Positions 1-8,300 are shown, counted from the stretch's first letter. The stretch is DNA of 36,078 nucleotides from NAK19 sp034434515 (GCA_034434515.1 DAOTZA010000066.1:1-36078); one strand, 5' to 3'. Made by a program: numbers and translations. Notes: a model not told the origin generated them from the letters alone.

Positions 1-438
1 AGCGAACTGGTGGAAAAAGCCACCGGGCGGTTTGTTCTATTAGCTGATGTCACCGGACAATTTATCAACGCCAAAGGAGAGACAAGGAAGACCGACTTAA
101 TAGCCCTCGGGTCACTGGCAGCCGGTGATTTAGCCGCCAGCACCGAGATCGCTCGCCTCTCCGGAGAATACCAAGAAGATCAAATGATCGTGCGCGAAGG
201 GTCAAAGTACTATACCATTATTTACGAAGTTGGCACGCATCTGTTATTGCTCCTGCAAGTCTCGATCGAGGTGCCGCTTGGGTGGGTGAGGATTCTCGTC
301 AAGCAGTATGCCAACAAATTGAAGCAGATTCTTCTATCGCCACCTGAGAAGGCAGAAGGGATTCTCAGTGACTTTCTCAAGGGTGAGACACAAGCTTTTG
401 TTGACCAAATGCTAGACGACTTGTGGGGGGAAGGGTAG
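1..438 (+). CDS. Roadblock/LC7 (MglB-like) protein, 5' end outside window
   Basis: The frame is open to the left edge, so the start may lie outside the window; a GTG at 10 is the first internal start but has no visible ribosome binding site. The sequence GRFVLLADVTGQFI followed by a helix reading LAAGDLAASTEIARL is the usual roadblock/LC7 pattern of MglB-like proteins, which act as regulators (GAP or scaffold) of MglA-type GTPases. No catalytic residues are expected. The stop lies one base before the GTPase gene, so the two are co-transcribed and probably translationally coupled. Family assignment is good; the exact partner is inferred from gene order. Confidence 0.8.
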   Translation, partial: SELVEKATGRFVLLADVTGQFINAKGETRKTDLIALGSLAAGDLAASTEIARLSGEYQEDQMIVREGSKYYTIIYEVGTHLLLLLQVSIEVPLGWVRILVKQYANKLKQILLSPPEKAEGILSDFLKGETQAFVDQMLDDLWGEG

Positions 439-439
439 G

Positions 440-1030
440 ATGCTCCTGAACTGGCGCAGCCGTGAATTGCAGCTTAAGATTGTTTATTACGGACCGGCGT
501 TGAGCGGTAAGACGACCAATCTCAAACAAATCTATAGCCGCGTTGACCCAGCTCACCGCAGTGAGATGGTATCCTTGCAGACCAAGGATGATCGCACGCT
601 GTATTTTGACTTCTTACAACTGGAGTTGGGGAAAATATGCGGTCTCAAGCCGCTGGTGCAGCTTTATACGGTGCCGGGGCAAAGTTACTATGAAGTCACC
701 CGCCGCCTGGTCTTGCGCGGTGTCGATGGGATTGTTTTTATCGCCGACTCTGAGCAGAGCAAGCTAAATGAAAACTACCAAGCCTGGCAAGAGATGTTTG
801 CCTTTCTCAAGGATATGGATCTTCCGGCCGATGAGATTGGCATTGTGGTTCAATACAACAAACGCGATATTCCCAATGCGGTTGCGATTCCGGAAATGAA
901 GCGCCTTTTGGGGGACTCGAAATATCCAGGTTTTGAGGCGATTGCTGTGCAAGGTGTGGGGGTCTATGAAACCTTCCGCGCCATATTGAACCTGACGGTG
1001 CAAAGGGTTCAAAGGATCTTACAAAACTGA
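440..1030 (+). CDS. MglA-type Ras-like small GTPase
   Basis: The 196-residue protein carries a P-loop GPALSGKTTN at residues 18-27, the MglA signature YTVPGQ at 76-81 where most Ras proteins have DxxG, and the guanine-specificity motif NKRD at 140-143. The Thr/Val in place of the Walker B Asp is normal for the MglA branch. In Myxococcus and Thermus, MglA is a polarity or motility switch controlled by the roadblock protein MglB. Here it sits among four roadblock genes, which suggests a GTPase signalling module. No gliding or type IV pilus genes are in the window, so its output is unknown. Confidence 0.9.
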   Translation: MLLNWRSRELQLKIVYYGPALSGKTTNLKQIYSRVDPAHRSEMVSLQTKDDRTLYFDFLQLELGKICGLKPLVQLYTVPGQSYYEVTRRLVLRGVDGIVFIADSEQSKLNENYQAWQEMFAFLKDMDLPADEIGIVVQYNKRDIPNAVAIPEMKRLLGDSKYPGFEAIAVQGVGVYETFRAILNLTVQRVQRILQN

Positions 1031-1049
1031 ATTGCGAAAAAGGACACGT

Positions 1050-1436
1050 ATGGAAAACATCAATCAAGGGTTGGGAAGTCTGGTAGATATTCTAAAAAAA
1101 ATGCGCCAAGAGGGCAACTTTAGCTTCTGTGTGCTTATTGACAAGGATGGTTTTCAAGTTGCCGCTGCGGCGAATGACACCCGAGACCTAGATCGCAAAG
1201 CCGCTACCATCGCCCTCATCCAACGCACCATTGAGCAAGTCCAAAGACACATGGGAATGACCTCGCCTCAAGAAGTGGTAATCTTTGACAGTTCAGGTGA
1301 ACGCCTGGTGTGTCGCTTGTTTCATCTTCAGCATTATCCCATGATCCTTGCCTGCATTCTTCCCGATCGGAATCAGCCCTATCGGAAGATTATTAACAAG
1401 GTCATTCGAGAAATCCATCAAAACTGGAAGTTATAA
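1050..1436 (+). CDS. Roadblock/LC7 domain protein
   Basis: A 128-residue single-domain protein with the pattern FSFCVLIDKDGFQVAAAAND followed by a helix of about 20 residues, typical of roadblock/LC7 domains. The frame opens at a TTG at 1032, but the ATG at 1050 is preferred because AAAAGGA lies six bases upstream. It follows the GTPase gene by 19 bases and precedes the PATAN-roadblock gene by two, so all belong to one operon. Likely a partner or GAP of the GTPase, by analogy with MglB. Confidence 0.8.
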   Translation: MENINQGLGSLVDILKKMRQEGNFSFCVLIDKDGFQVAAAANDTRDLDRKAATIALIQRTIEQVQRHMGMTSPQEVVIFDSSGERLVCRLFHLQHYPMILACILPDRNQPYRKIINKVIREIHQNWKL

Positions 1437-1438
1437 GG

Positions 1439-2146
1439 ATGAGCTTACAAGGAAGTCTAAAGGACATCGCCGTTGCCGACCTGATTCAACATCACTGCGT
1501 TGAGAAAAAAACGGTTTGGTTGCAGATTCAGCGGGCTGGAAAAAGCGCTGAAGTCTTTATCAAAGAGGGAAACGTGGTTCATGCTGCGCTCGATCAAATG
1601 CAAGGGGAGGAGGTGATTTATGAAATACTAGGTTGGGACGAAGGCACTTTCTACATTGAAAGCGATATCTTACCGCCGCTGACAACTGTTCATCGTAACT
1701 GGACGGCTCTATTATTAGAAGGAGCACGTCGCCTGGATGAACAAAACCTGTTAACTACTCATGAGGAGAAAAGTGGCATGGCAAAAATGGATGAAATCTT
1801 AAAACAAATGTCAGAAGAAATCAATGGCTTTGTAGATGCGCAGGTGATTGGCATGGACGGCTTAAATATTGCCCAATATAGCCGGGCAAAAGTCAATTTG
1901 GAGCTAATCGCCGCCCAATTGACCCTGCTGATGAAGCTGCTCGATACCGCAGTAAAAAAATCCGAAGCAGATATTCTGGAAGATAACCTGTTAACCACCC
2001 AAACGCATTATGTGATGATGCGTTTTCTGCCCGGCAAACAACACTATCTTGCGGTTGTTACCGATCGCAAAAGTGCCAATTTGGGCAATTTGCGCCTGGT
2101 TACCGGGGTTTACCTAGAACGGCTGAATGCTTCCATGCCGAAATAA
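1439..2146 (+). CDS. PATAN (DUF4388)-roadblock fusion protein
   Basis: Two parts can be seen. Residues 1 to about 75 (LQGSLKDIAVADLIQ, then a segment around GNVVHAALDQMQGEEVIYEIL) match the PATAN/DUF4388 domain found in bacterial signalling proteins. Residues about 115-235 (MDEILKQMSEEINGFVDAQV, then IGMDGLNIAQYS) are a roadblock/LC7-like domain. PATAN domains usually mediate protein interaction in two-component and GTPase signalling. The fusion ties both to the GTPase of this operon. The start ATG at 1439 follows TAAGG and sits two bases after the previous stop. Confidence 0.8.
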   Translation: MSLQGSLKDIAVADLIQHHCVEKKTVWLQIQRAGKSAEVFIKEGNVVHAALDQMQGEEVIYEILGWDEGTFYIESDILPPLTTVHRNWTALLLEGARRLDEQNLLTTHEEKSGMAKMDEILKQMSEEINGFVDAQVIGMDGLNIAQYSRAKVNLELIAAQLTLLMKLLDTAVKKSEADILEDNLLTTQTHYVMMRFLPGKQHYLAVVTDRKSANLGNLRLVTGVYLERLNASMPK

Positions 2147-2175
2147 CCTGATCAATTTGCGAGGGATGGGTAACG

Positions 2176-2547
2176 ATGACTAAGTTAGAAGAACTTTTAC
2201 AAAATGTTCGTGACGAAATCGGAGCTGACCTAGTGGGCAGCGACATTGTCGGCGTCGATGGGTTTTCAGTCGCCGGTTTTTCGGTTGACCCGAATTTGAA
2301 TCGCGAGGCCATTTCCGCGCACTTTGCCTTAGCGATGAAACTCGCCCTGACCGTTTGCGAAAAGCTTAATCTCGGTGAACTGGAAGATAATCTTGTAACA
2401 GCTGATAAACACATTACGCTATGTCGCTCCTTAGGGGATGGATCGTATTTCTGGATATTGGATGTCAAAAAGGATGCTACCTTAGGGATTGTTCGCCTGA
2501 CGATGAATGACTATGCCCCTAAGTTGTGGGAGGCAATCCCGCGCTAA
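2176..2547 (+). CDS. Roadblock/LC7 domain protein
   Basis: A 123-residue roadblock-like protein: residues 1-40 contain LLQNVRDEIGADLVGSDIVG and VDGFSVAGFS, then a long helix, ending with a beta strand around SYFWILDVKKDATLG. It resembles the C-terminal half of the preceding PATAN fusion (shared LEDNLVTADKHI versus LEDNLLTTQTHY), so the two probably arose by duplication. The start follows GAGGGATGGGTAACG. Gap to the previous gene is 29 bases. Confidence 0.78.
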   Translation: MTKLEELLQNVRDEIGADLVGSDIVGVDGFSVAGFSVDPNLNREAISAHFALAMKLALTVCEKLNLGELEDNLVTADKHITLCRSLGDGSYFWILDVKKDATLGIVRLTMNDYAPKLWEAIPR

Positions 2548-2598
2548 ACACTTCATTATAAGAATGGTCAAAGATTTTATCGTTGAGGAGATTGCAAA

Positions 2599-3069
2599 AT
2601 GTCTGAGGAACAAAAATACCAAATGATTTTGAAGTTCTATAACCGATTCCTATACGGCCTAATTTCGGGACTATGGCAACTGTTCGGCGAGTCCTCTTTT
2701 GCCACGGTCAGGGAAATCAGCACAAAGCTGCTAGCGAATCTCGAAGCAGAAGGGCTGGTTCAAATTAAGGGAAGTAATACAAACGAGGTTTTGAACGAGG
2801 CAGCGCAAATTCTCACCGCCGTTGGGCTGATCAGCAAAGGCGATTTCAGCGTGGATGAAAATGGAAAAGTCTCTTTAGGATGTCATCAATGTGCCTTGAC
2901 GGAGGTTACAAAGAAGTTAGATGAAGAGGGCATTCAGCCTTTTGCCTGCTTCCCGATGCTGTTCAGCACGGCAGCGCTTTCCAAACAGACTGGAGCAAAG
3001 ATTCAACTGCTAGGTCGCAAATTTGAACCAGAGAAGGAAATCTGTACCGTTGAATTCATGATTCGATAG
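2599..3069 (+). CDS. Unknown protein with CxxC, last gene of the roadblock/MglA operon
   Basis: I do not recognise this 156-residue family with confidence. An N-terminal helical half (residues 1-75) leads to a mixed half with Cys95-x2-Cys98, Cys117 and Cys149. The Cys placement and the hydrophobic C-terminal strands recall V4R or methanogen-output sensor domains, which may bind a ligand, metal or cofactor, but this is only a resemblance. It has a ribosome binding site (GAGGAG, 2585-2590) and lies 51 bases after the last roadblock gene in the same direction, so it probably belongs to the operon and may be its sensory or output part. Confidence 0.6.
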   Translation: MSEEQKYQMILKFYNRFLYGLISGLWQLFGESSFATVREISTKLLANLEAEGLVQIKGSNTNEVLNEAAQILTAVGLISKGDFSVDENGKVSLGCHQCALTEVTKKLDEEGIQPFACFPMLFSTAALSKQTGAKIQLLGRKFEPEKEICTVEFMIR

Positions 3070-3097
3070 CGGGCTAACGAAACAATATTTGGATAAC

Positions 3098-3146
3098 GGC
3101 TAAAGTCATGCCTCATCACAGCCGAACTGAGTGCATGACTTTAGCC
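3098..3146 (+). terminator. Long hairpin after the roadblock operon
   Basis: A perfect 14-bp stem (GGCTAAAGTCATGC with GCATGACTTTAGCC) is extended inward by CTCA/TGAG with a single bulged base, giving 18 paired positions around a 12-nt loop. Only a weak TTCT follows, so it is not a canonical Rho-independent terminator. It starts 28 bases after the operon's last stop codon and probably ends or stabilises its mRNA. Confidence 0.5.
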
Positions 3147-3434
3147 TTCTGAGGCACTCTTGAGACAACGAGCAAAAAATTCAGCATGATATTGCACAGC
3201 GCGCTCCTTTTAGAGCTTGCCTAAGCAGGCAAGCCATTCTGTAGCTCTTTTCAACCAGCGGGTTGCCCCTCTTTAATCCTAAGGTTAGATCTTTCTGCGT
3301 TTGGGTATCCTGACCCGCGAGAAGGTCTTTGCATTGTATTGCTCAAGATAAAAATGAGTTTTATGAAAGGGAGCGTTTCACTGCGCAACGGTTGGTGAGC
3401 CTAAATGTTGGCGGCACGCTCGGTGTCTCTAATA
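3147..3434. other. Intergenic, no gene seen
   Basis: No coding pattern was found. The only structure is a small hairpin at 3215-3234 (GCTTGCC with GGCAAGC), within a longer AGAGC...GCTCT frame ending in TTTT near 3252, which could be a weak second terminator. Confidence 0.4.
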
Positions 3435-3587
3435 GTAAGAACCCACCATCACAAGTTGTGATGTTAATTTGCTCAGGAAACCGTCCCCGAATGGGACTAC
3501 GAAACCGTATGATAGCGCTATTCGTGCATTCGTGATCCATTCGTGGACGGTCTGCCATGCCCACTATAGCGTCTAGGAGGTCATTAC
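3435..3587 (+). repeat. MITE copy A (about 153 bp)
   Basis: Starts GTAAGAACCCACCATCACAAG and ends GGAGGTCATTAC, matching the ends of the other copies. Internal CCGTCC...GGACGG arms and the central AGCGCTATTCGTGCATTCGTG are shared. The flanking 8-mers (CTCTAATA and CTTGCATT) agree at only 4 of 8 positions, so this is an old or eroded insertion. It lies upstream of the tryptophanase promoter. Confidence 0.75.
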
Positions 3588-3642
3588 CTTGCATTGAGCT
3601 TGGGCAGGGAAGTCAATAAGCGACGAACAGGTGATTTGTCAC

Positions 3643-3671
3643 TTGTTTTGTAACCTAAGGCAATCTATAAT
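3643..3671 (+). promoter_or_regulatory. Predicted sigma-70-type promoter of the tryptophanase gene
   Basis: A -35 box TTGTTT (3643-3648) and a perfect -10 box TATAAT (3666-3671) are separated by exactly 17 bases. The expected start near 3679 gives a 5' UTR of about 70 bases. I found no TnaC-like Trp-containing leader peptide in this UTR. Confidence 0.6.
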
Positions 3672-3748
3672 CAGGCTAAGCGAACTCAGCAGCTAACTTG
3701 GCAGCCTTCATTCAGGACGTATATTAATAGGACGAGGAGACGAAAATC

Positions 3749-5131
3749 ATGGAACTCTTTTCCCAGGCCGAACCATACCGGATCAAAGTCGTTGAGCCGC
3801 TCAAGCTCACCACCCGATCGCAGCGCGAGGCAATTTTGCGCCAAGCTCACTACAATATCTTTAACATTGCGGCCGAAGATGTCTTTGTCGATTTACTGAC
3901 CGATAGCGGCACTTCGGCAATGAGCCAGTATCAGTGGGCAGGGATCATGACCGGGGATGAATCGTATGCCGGTTGTCGCAACTGGTTTCACCTTCAGGAA
4001 GTTGTGCAGGAGATCACCGGCTATCCGTATGTGATCCCAACTCATCAGGGGCGGCCGGCGGAGAATATCCTGATGATGTTACATTTGCAACCGGGGCTCT
4101 CTGCGCTGGGCAATATGTTTTTCGACACCACCCACGCTCATGTCCTGCATAAAGGGGGCATCCCGCACGACTTGATCATTGACGAAGGGTTGCAACCAGC
4201 GGCAGAACACCCTTTCAAAGGCAACATTGATTTGAACAAGCTGGAAGAGTTCATCCGCAAAGAAGGGCGCGAAAAGATCGGGCTGATTCACCTCACTATC
4301 ACCTGCAACAATAACGGTGGTCAGCCGGTTTCAATGGAGAATCTGCGGGGGGTGCGGGCAATCGCCGACAAGTACGGTTTACCTTTCTATCTCGATGCCG
4401 CCCGCTTTGCCGAGAACGCCTACTTTATCAAGCAGCGCGAGCCAGGGTATGAAAACAAATCGATCAAAGAAATTGCCCGCGAGATGTTCTCCTACGCCGA
4501 TGGCTGTACAATGAGCTCAAAAAAGGATGGCCTGGTAAACATCGGCGGCTTTTTGGCGCTCAAAGACGAACAGAAATACCGCCAGGCACAGCAACTGCTC
4601 ATCCTTTTAGAAGGGTTTGTCACTTATGGGGGAATGGCGGGGCGTGACCTAGAGGCCTTGGCGATTGGCTTACAAGAGGTTCTGGAAGAGTCTTACCTGG
4701 CGAGTCGGATACGGCAGGTGCACCTTTTGGGTAACACCTTGCTAGAAGCCGGCATTCCGGTTGTGCGCCCGATTGGCGGGCATTGCGTGATGCTTGATAT
4801 GAAACGCTTTCTGCCCCACATCCCCCAGGAGCAGTATCCGGCCGAAGCCTTCACCGCCGAGCTGTATATTGATTCGGGGACGCGCGGCTGCGGCTTGGGT
4901 CAGTTGGCGTTTGGCTGTGAAGACCCACAGAGCGGAGAGATTCACTATTCGCCCCTGGAAGTGGTGCGCTTAGCTATTCCGCGCCGAGTTTACACCGACA
5001 ATCACATCCGCCACGTTGCCAGGAGCGTCATCGACATCTACGCGCGACGGCAGGCGATCAAGGGCATGCGCCTCGTCTGGGCGCCGCCAGGTTTGCGCCA
5101 CTTCACCGCCCATTTAGAGCCGCTGGCATGA
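3749..5131 (+). CDS. tnaA: Tryptophanase (L-tryptophan indole-lyase)
   Basis: A 460-residue fold-type I PLP enzyme of the beta-eliminating lyase family, which cleaves L-tryptophan to indole, pyruvate and ammonia. The PLP lysine is the second Lys of SSKKD (residue 259), with NIGGF after it. Overall similarity is also close to tyrosine phenol-lyase, but three positions favour tryptophanase: Asp126 in FFDTT (Thr in tyrosine phenol-lyase), Leu383 where tyrosine phenol-lyase has its phenol-binding Arg381, and His451 in LRHFTA (Phe in tyrosine phenol-lyase). The start is preceded by GAGGAG. It is monocistronic, with no tnaB-type permease beside it. Confidence 0.87.
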   Translation: MELFSQAEPYRIKVVEPLKLTTRSQREAILRQAHYNIFNIAAEDVFVDLLTDSGTSAMSQYQWAGIMTGDESYAGCRNWFHLQEVVQEITGYPYVIPTHQGRPAENILMMLHLQPGLSALGNMFFDTTHAHVLHKGGIPHDLIIDEGLQPAAEHPFKGNIDLNKLEEFIRKEGREKIGLIHLTITCNNNGGQPVSMENLRGVRAIADKYGLPFYLDAARFAENAYFIKQREPGYENKSIKEIAREMFSYADGCTMSSKKDGLVNIGGFLALKDEQKYRQAQQLLILLEGFVTYGGMAGRDLEALAIGLQEVLEESYLASRIRQVHLLGNTLLEAGIPVVRPIGGHCVMLDMKRFLPHIPQEQYPAEAFTAELYIDSGTRGCGLGQLAFGCEDPQSGEIHYSPLEVVRLAIPRRVYTDNHIRHVARSVIDIYARRQAIKGMRLVWAPPGLRHFTAHLEPLA

Positions 5132-5196
5132 ACATAGGAGCTGAGCCGGCGGACATCCTTCTCCGCCCTCTCAACTCACGGACATTTCGGGTGTCT

Positions 5197-6279
5197 TTAC
5201 CCGTTCCTCTGCTGAAACTCCTTCATGAAGCTCACCAACGCCTGGGCGGCCTCCAGCGGAACGGCGTTATAGAGCGACGCGCGAATGCCACCCACCGAGC
5301 GGTGACCCTTTAAGCCAATCAGCCCTTGTTTTTTCGCTTCACTGGCAAACTGGTCTTCTAACGCTTCAGAAGGCAGACGGAAGGTTACATTCATCAAGGA
5401 GCGATGCGACCTGGCATGGCCGCGATAAAATCCACCGCTCTCGTCAATCGCTTGATAGACCAAAGCAGCTTTTTGCTGGTTGAGCTTGTAGATCGCCTCC
5501 AAGCCGCCCAGTTTTTTGAGCCATTTCAAAACCAGGCCGACAATATAGATGTTCCAACAAGGCGGTGTGTTGAGCAACGAATTCTCTTTGGCTAAGACGC
5601 GGTAATTGAGCAAATCGGGCAGGTTTTCCGGCACGCGTTCCAGCAGGTCATTGCGGATGATGCACACAACCACACCAGCCGGTCCGGCGTTCTTTTGCGC
5701 GCCAGCATAGATCATGCCGTATTTGGAGACATCCAGCGGATGGCTGATAAAATCAGAAGAAGCATCACAAATAAGGGGCACCCCTTGCGGCGGGTCAGGC
5801 TCCTCAAAATATTCCACGCCATGGATGGTCTCGTTGGAGGTGAAATGCAAGTATGCGGCATTGGGGTCAAGATCAAGTTCAGATTGGGCTGGCAAGCGGG
5901 TGAAGTTTTCGCTTTCTAGGTTAGCCGCGAGATGCGTCTTACCCAGTTTTTGAGCTTCTTTGTGGGCTTTTTTACTCCACGTACCGGTAACGATATAGTC
6001 TGCCGAGGCGCCATTCGGTCGAAAGTTCATCGCCAGCATCGCAAAGTGCAGAGAAGCCCCACCTTGCAGGAAGAGAATCTGGTAATTTTCGGGGATATTG
6101 AGCAAGCTTCGTAAATCGTTTTGGGCTTCCGTGAGGATTGCTTCAAAATCTTTCGAGCGATGGCTGATCTCCATCACCGACATGCCCGTACCACGATAAT
6201 CCAACATCTCCGCCTGAGCTTGTTGTAACACCTCTAAGGGTAGCGCGGCCGGGCCTGGATTGAAATTGTACACACGCAT
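5197..6279 (-). CDS. serC: Phosphoserine aminotransferase
   Basis: A 360-residue class V PLP aminotransferase, full length for SerC, converting 3-phosphohydroxypyruvate and glutamate to phosphoserine in serine synthesis. It opens with YNFNPGPAALP, has YRGTGMSVMEISHRS at 28-42, and the PLP lysine is K196 in YAGAQKNAGP. The C-terminal GHRSVGGIRASLYNA is the usual SerC end. AAGGAG lies nine bases upstream of the ATG. It converges on the tryptophanase gene (65-base gap) and diverges from the PucR-type gene. No serA or serB lies nearby. Confidence 0.93.
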   Translation of the reverse strand: MRVYNFNPGPAALPLEVLQQAQAEMLDYRGTGMSVMEISHRSKDFEAILTEAQNDLRSLLNIPENYQILFLQGGASLHFAMLAMNFRPNGASADYIVTGTWSKKAHKEAQKLGKTHLAANLESENFTRLPAQSELDLDPNAAYLHFTSNETIHGVEYFEEPDPPQGVPLICDASSDFISHPLDVSKYGMIYAGAQKNAGPAGVVVCIIRNDLLERVPENLPDLLNYRVLAKENSLLNTPPCWNIYIVGLVLKWLKKLGGLEAIYKLNQQKAALVYQAIDESGGFYRGHARSHRSLMNVTFRLPSEALEDQFASEAKKQGLIGLKGHRSVGGIRASLYNAVPLEAAQALVSFMKEFQQRNG

Positions 6280-6320
6280 CTGATTGTTCTCCTTACTAAG
6301 TGTGTCTGAATGTCGGCAAA

Positions 6321-6326
6321 ATTATA
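6321..6326 (-). promoter_or_regulatory. Predicted -10 box of serC
   Basis: On the minus strand the sequence GGGTATAATTT gives a perfect TATAAT about 42 bases upstream of the serC ATG. A clear -35 box is not seen; TTTGCT lies 16 bases further upstream. Confidence 0.45.
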
Positions 6327-6520
6327 CCCCAATCTACCACATAGCAAACGCTTATCTTTTTGAGTAGCAAATCACGGCCGCCAGAAAAATAGCAGAAAAC
6401 GTCAGAACTGCCGACCGGGGAAGGTTGAGCGGGGAATTGCAATCTAGATGGCGCAAGCCACGCTTCCGTCTTATCGACGCACCTGACGAAAAATGAGCGT
6501 TCTGTCAGACATTTACAGGG

Positions 6521-6526
6521 TATAAT
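6521..6526 (+). promoter_or_regulatory. Predicted -10 box of the PucR-type gene
   Basis: ACAGGGTATAATTG contains a perfect TATAAT with only a weak -35 (around TTCTG). Its position excludes the TTG at 6526 as a translation start and supports the ATG at 6607. The rest of the 6280-6606 interval holds no gene. Confidence 0.45.
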
Positions 6527-6606
6527 TGCCCGAAATTCGCCAGAATCCTCCTTTGTTGTTTGCAAGACACCGAATCGGCGGAGGCGGCGGAAGCGGAATC
6601 GAAACG

Positions 6607-8187
6607 ATGTCTATCTCAGAACTCACCCTGACCGAGACCCTGCGACTGGCACTAGAGCAACCCCCCCACTGGTTGCGCCCGGTCACGGGTGCCCTCCCAT
6701 CGCCAGATTGGGTATCGCTTACCCTTGAAGACCTGCGCGCGGGAGATATTTTGATTCTGACCGCAGCCGATTGCACGGAGGAAGTGCTCCGAGAAGCCCA
6801 GCAGAAAAACGCTGCCCTGGTGATTGTCATTGGCAAGGTCAAAGAAGTGCCGGCGGATCTCTCCCTGCCCATCGCCGCTACCGAAGAGCGAGTTGATAAG
6901 CGCACTTTACAGAAACGATTGATGGCGGTGCTGGTCAATGCACGGGCGGCTACGATCGAACGCGGCGCTCATCTTCACGCTCAACTGGCGCAGTTGGAAG
7001 CCGAAGGGCGCGGTTTGGAAGGTCTGGTGCAGGCAATGGCAGAGATGACCGCCCGCGGCGTGATCTTACAGGATAAACGGGGCGGCATCCTTGCTCACTA
7101 TCCCTCCACGACTCTGGCTGCAATCTGGCAGGACATCCTCGCCCAGTTCAGTGAACTGCGCCCCTTGCCCGAAGCCTTTCTCGACCGCAAACGGGTTGGC
7201 AGTCAACCCACCATTCATTGTCAAGACCTGGGCGGCGGGTTGAGTTGTCTGATCGCTCCCGTGGTGGTTGGCGAAGTGGCACGGGGTTATCTCTCTCTGG
7301 TCGGTGTGCAGGGTGAGTTTGACTCTTTGGACTATCTGGTCGCTGAACAGGGTGGGCTGGTGCTGGCGATTGAAATGGCGCGCAATAAAGCCATCCGCGA
7401 AACCGAGAAACGGCTCAAGGGCGATCTGCTCAATGCTTTACTGCAAGAGATTCTCACCCCTCGCGATGCACGACTGTGGCTGCAAACCATGGGCCTGAAC
7501 CCTCAACAAGCCCACGTTGCCCTGCGGTTTATGTGGGATACACCCGCTGCTCCCTCCCGGCGGCGTTTAGAGACGATCATCAACGGCGAGATTGCTCAGC
7601 GCGGTTTGCGCGCCATTGTCCATCCCATGGGATCAGAGGTGATTTGTTTCTGTCCGCTCGGCAGCGAAGCTGCTCGTCCACAAGAAGCCATTGCCCTCGC
7701 CGAAGCCATCCTGCGTCAGGCGCAGCGCGAATACCCACAGGCTATTGTCCGTTGTGGCATTGGCACACCCGCTCTGGAAGTGGGGGAATGGCGCGTTTCT
7801 TTCACTCGCGCCGGTCAAGCGCTGGATATGGCGCGGCGTCTGAACGAGCGAGCACCTTTATACTACCCCGATCTCTCGGTATACCGCTTGTTGCTTCAAC
7901 TCGAACACAGCCCGGAACTGATTGCCTTTCAGGAGGAGGTCTTAGGCAATCTGCTGGCGACCGAAAACCCGCAAGAGTTTATTAATACGCTCGAAGCCTT
8001 TTTTGCCCACAACGGCAACCTGTCCCAAACGGCAGAAGCCCTGTACATTCACCGTAACACCCTGGTCTATCGCCTGGAGCGCATTGCTGCCATCACCAAT
8101 ATCGATTTAGACAAGCCGGAAAATCGCCTGGCAATTCAACTCGCCCTGCACATTTACCGCATGATGCGACCGCTCGAAGAGCGCTAA
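6607..8187 (+). CDS. PucR/CdaR-family transcriptional regulator
   Basis: A 526-residue protein, counted from the ATG at 6607 behind a GGCGGAAGCGGAA stretch; the frame is open back to 6526 but that overlaps the promoter. The N-terminal 120 residues resemble a PucR ligand-binding domain (SLTLEDLRAGDILILTA), a middle GAF-like part follows, and the C-terminus carries the PucR helix-turn-helix, NGNLSQTAEALYIHRNTLVY followed by RLERI. Family members activate purine, amino-acid or diacid catabolism genes. It is divergent from serC and upstream of the methionine gene, but nothing shows which it controls. Confidence 0.85.
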   Translation: MSISELTLTETLRLALEQPPHWLRPVTGALPSPDWVSLTLEDLRAGDILILTAADCTEEVLREAQQKNAALVIVIGKVKEVPADLSLPIAATEERVDKRTLQKRLMAVLVNARAATIERGAHLHAQLAQLEAEGRGLEGLVQAMAEMTARGVILQDKRGGILAHYPSTTLAAIWQDILAQFSELRPLPEAFLDRKRVGSQPTIHCQDLGGGLSCLIAPVVVGEVARGYLSLVGVQGEFDSLDYLVAEQGGLVLAIEMARNKAIRETEKRLKGDLLNALLQEILTPRDARLWLQTMGLNPQQAHVALRFMWDTPAAPSRRRLETIINGEIAQRGLRAIVHPMGSEVICFCPLGSEAARPQEAIALAEAILRQAQREYPQAIVRCGIGTPALEVGEWRVSFTRAGQALDMARRLNERAPLYYPDLSVYRLLLQLEHSPELIAFQEEVLGNLLATENPQEFINTLEAFFAHNGNLSQTAEALYIHRNTLVYRLERIAAITNIDLDKPENRLAIQLALHIYRMMRPLEER

Positions 8188-8268
8188 AAGCCGCTTTTGT
8201 GCAAAGTGTTGTTCTTTAAGGGGAAAAGATTATCCAAATTGTCTATAGTCCAATGAGCAATGTTTTTG

Positions 8269-8274
8269 TATAGT
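8269..8274 (+). promoter_or_regulatory. Candidate -10 box of the Met leader transcript
   Basis: TATAGT in TTTTTGTATAGTAAAAG lies 12 to 27 bases upstream of the possible leader-peptide starts. No good -35 is visible at 16-18 bases, and another TATAGT occurs at 8244-8249. The assignment is tentative. Confidence 0.3.
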
Positions 8275-8300
8275 AAAAGCTAAGGATGGATGGTTTTCCC

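Noticed and set aside
3329..3535. 68-codon frame before the tryptophanase gene
   Set aside because: Half of it lies inside MITE copy A, it has no family resemblance and no ribosome binding site.
3672..3748. TnaC-type leader peptide before tryptophanase
   Set aside because: No start codon with a Trp-containing short frame exists in the 5' UTR predicted from the promoter.
6526..6606. TTG start of the PucR-type gene at 6526
   Set aside because: It overlaps the predicted -10 box; the ATG at 6607 has a purine-rich ribosome binding region and suits the domain start.
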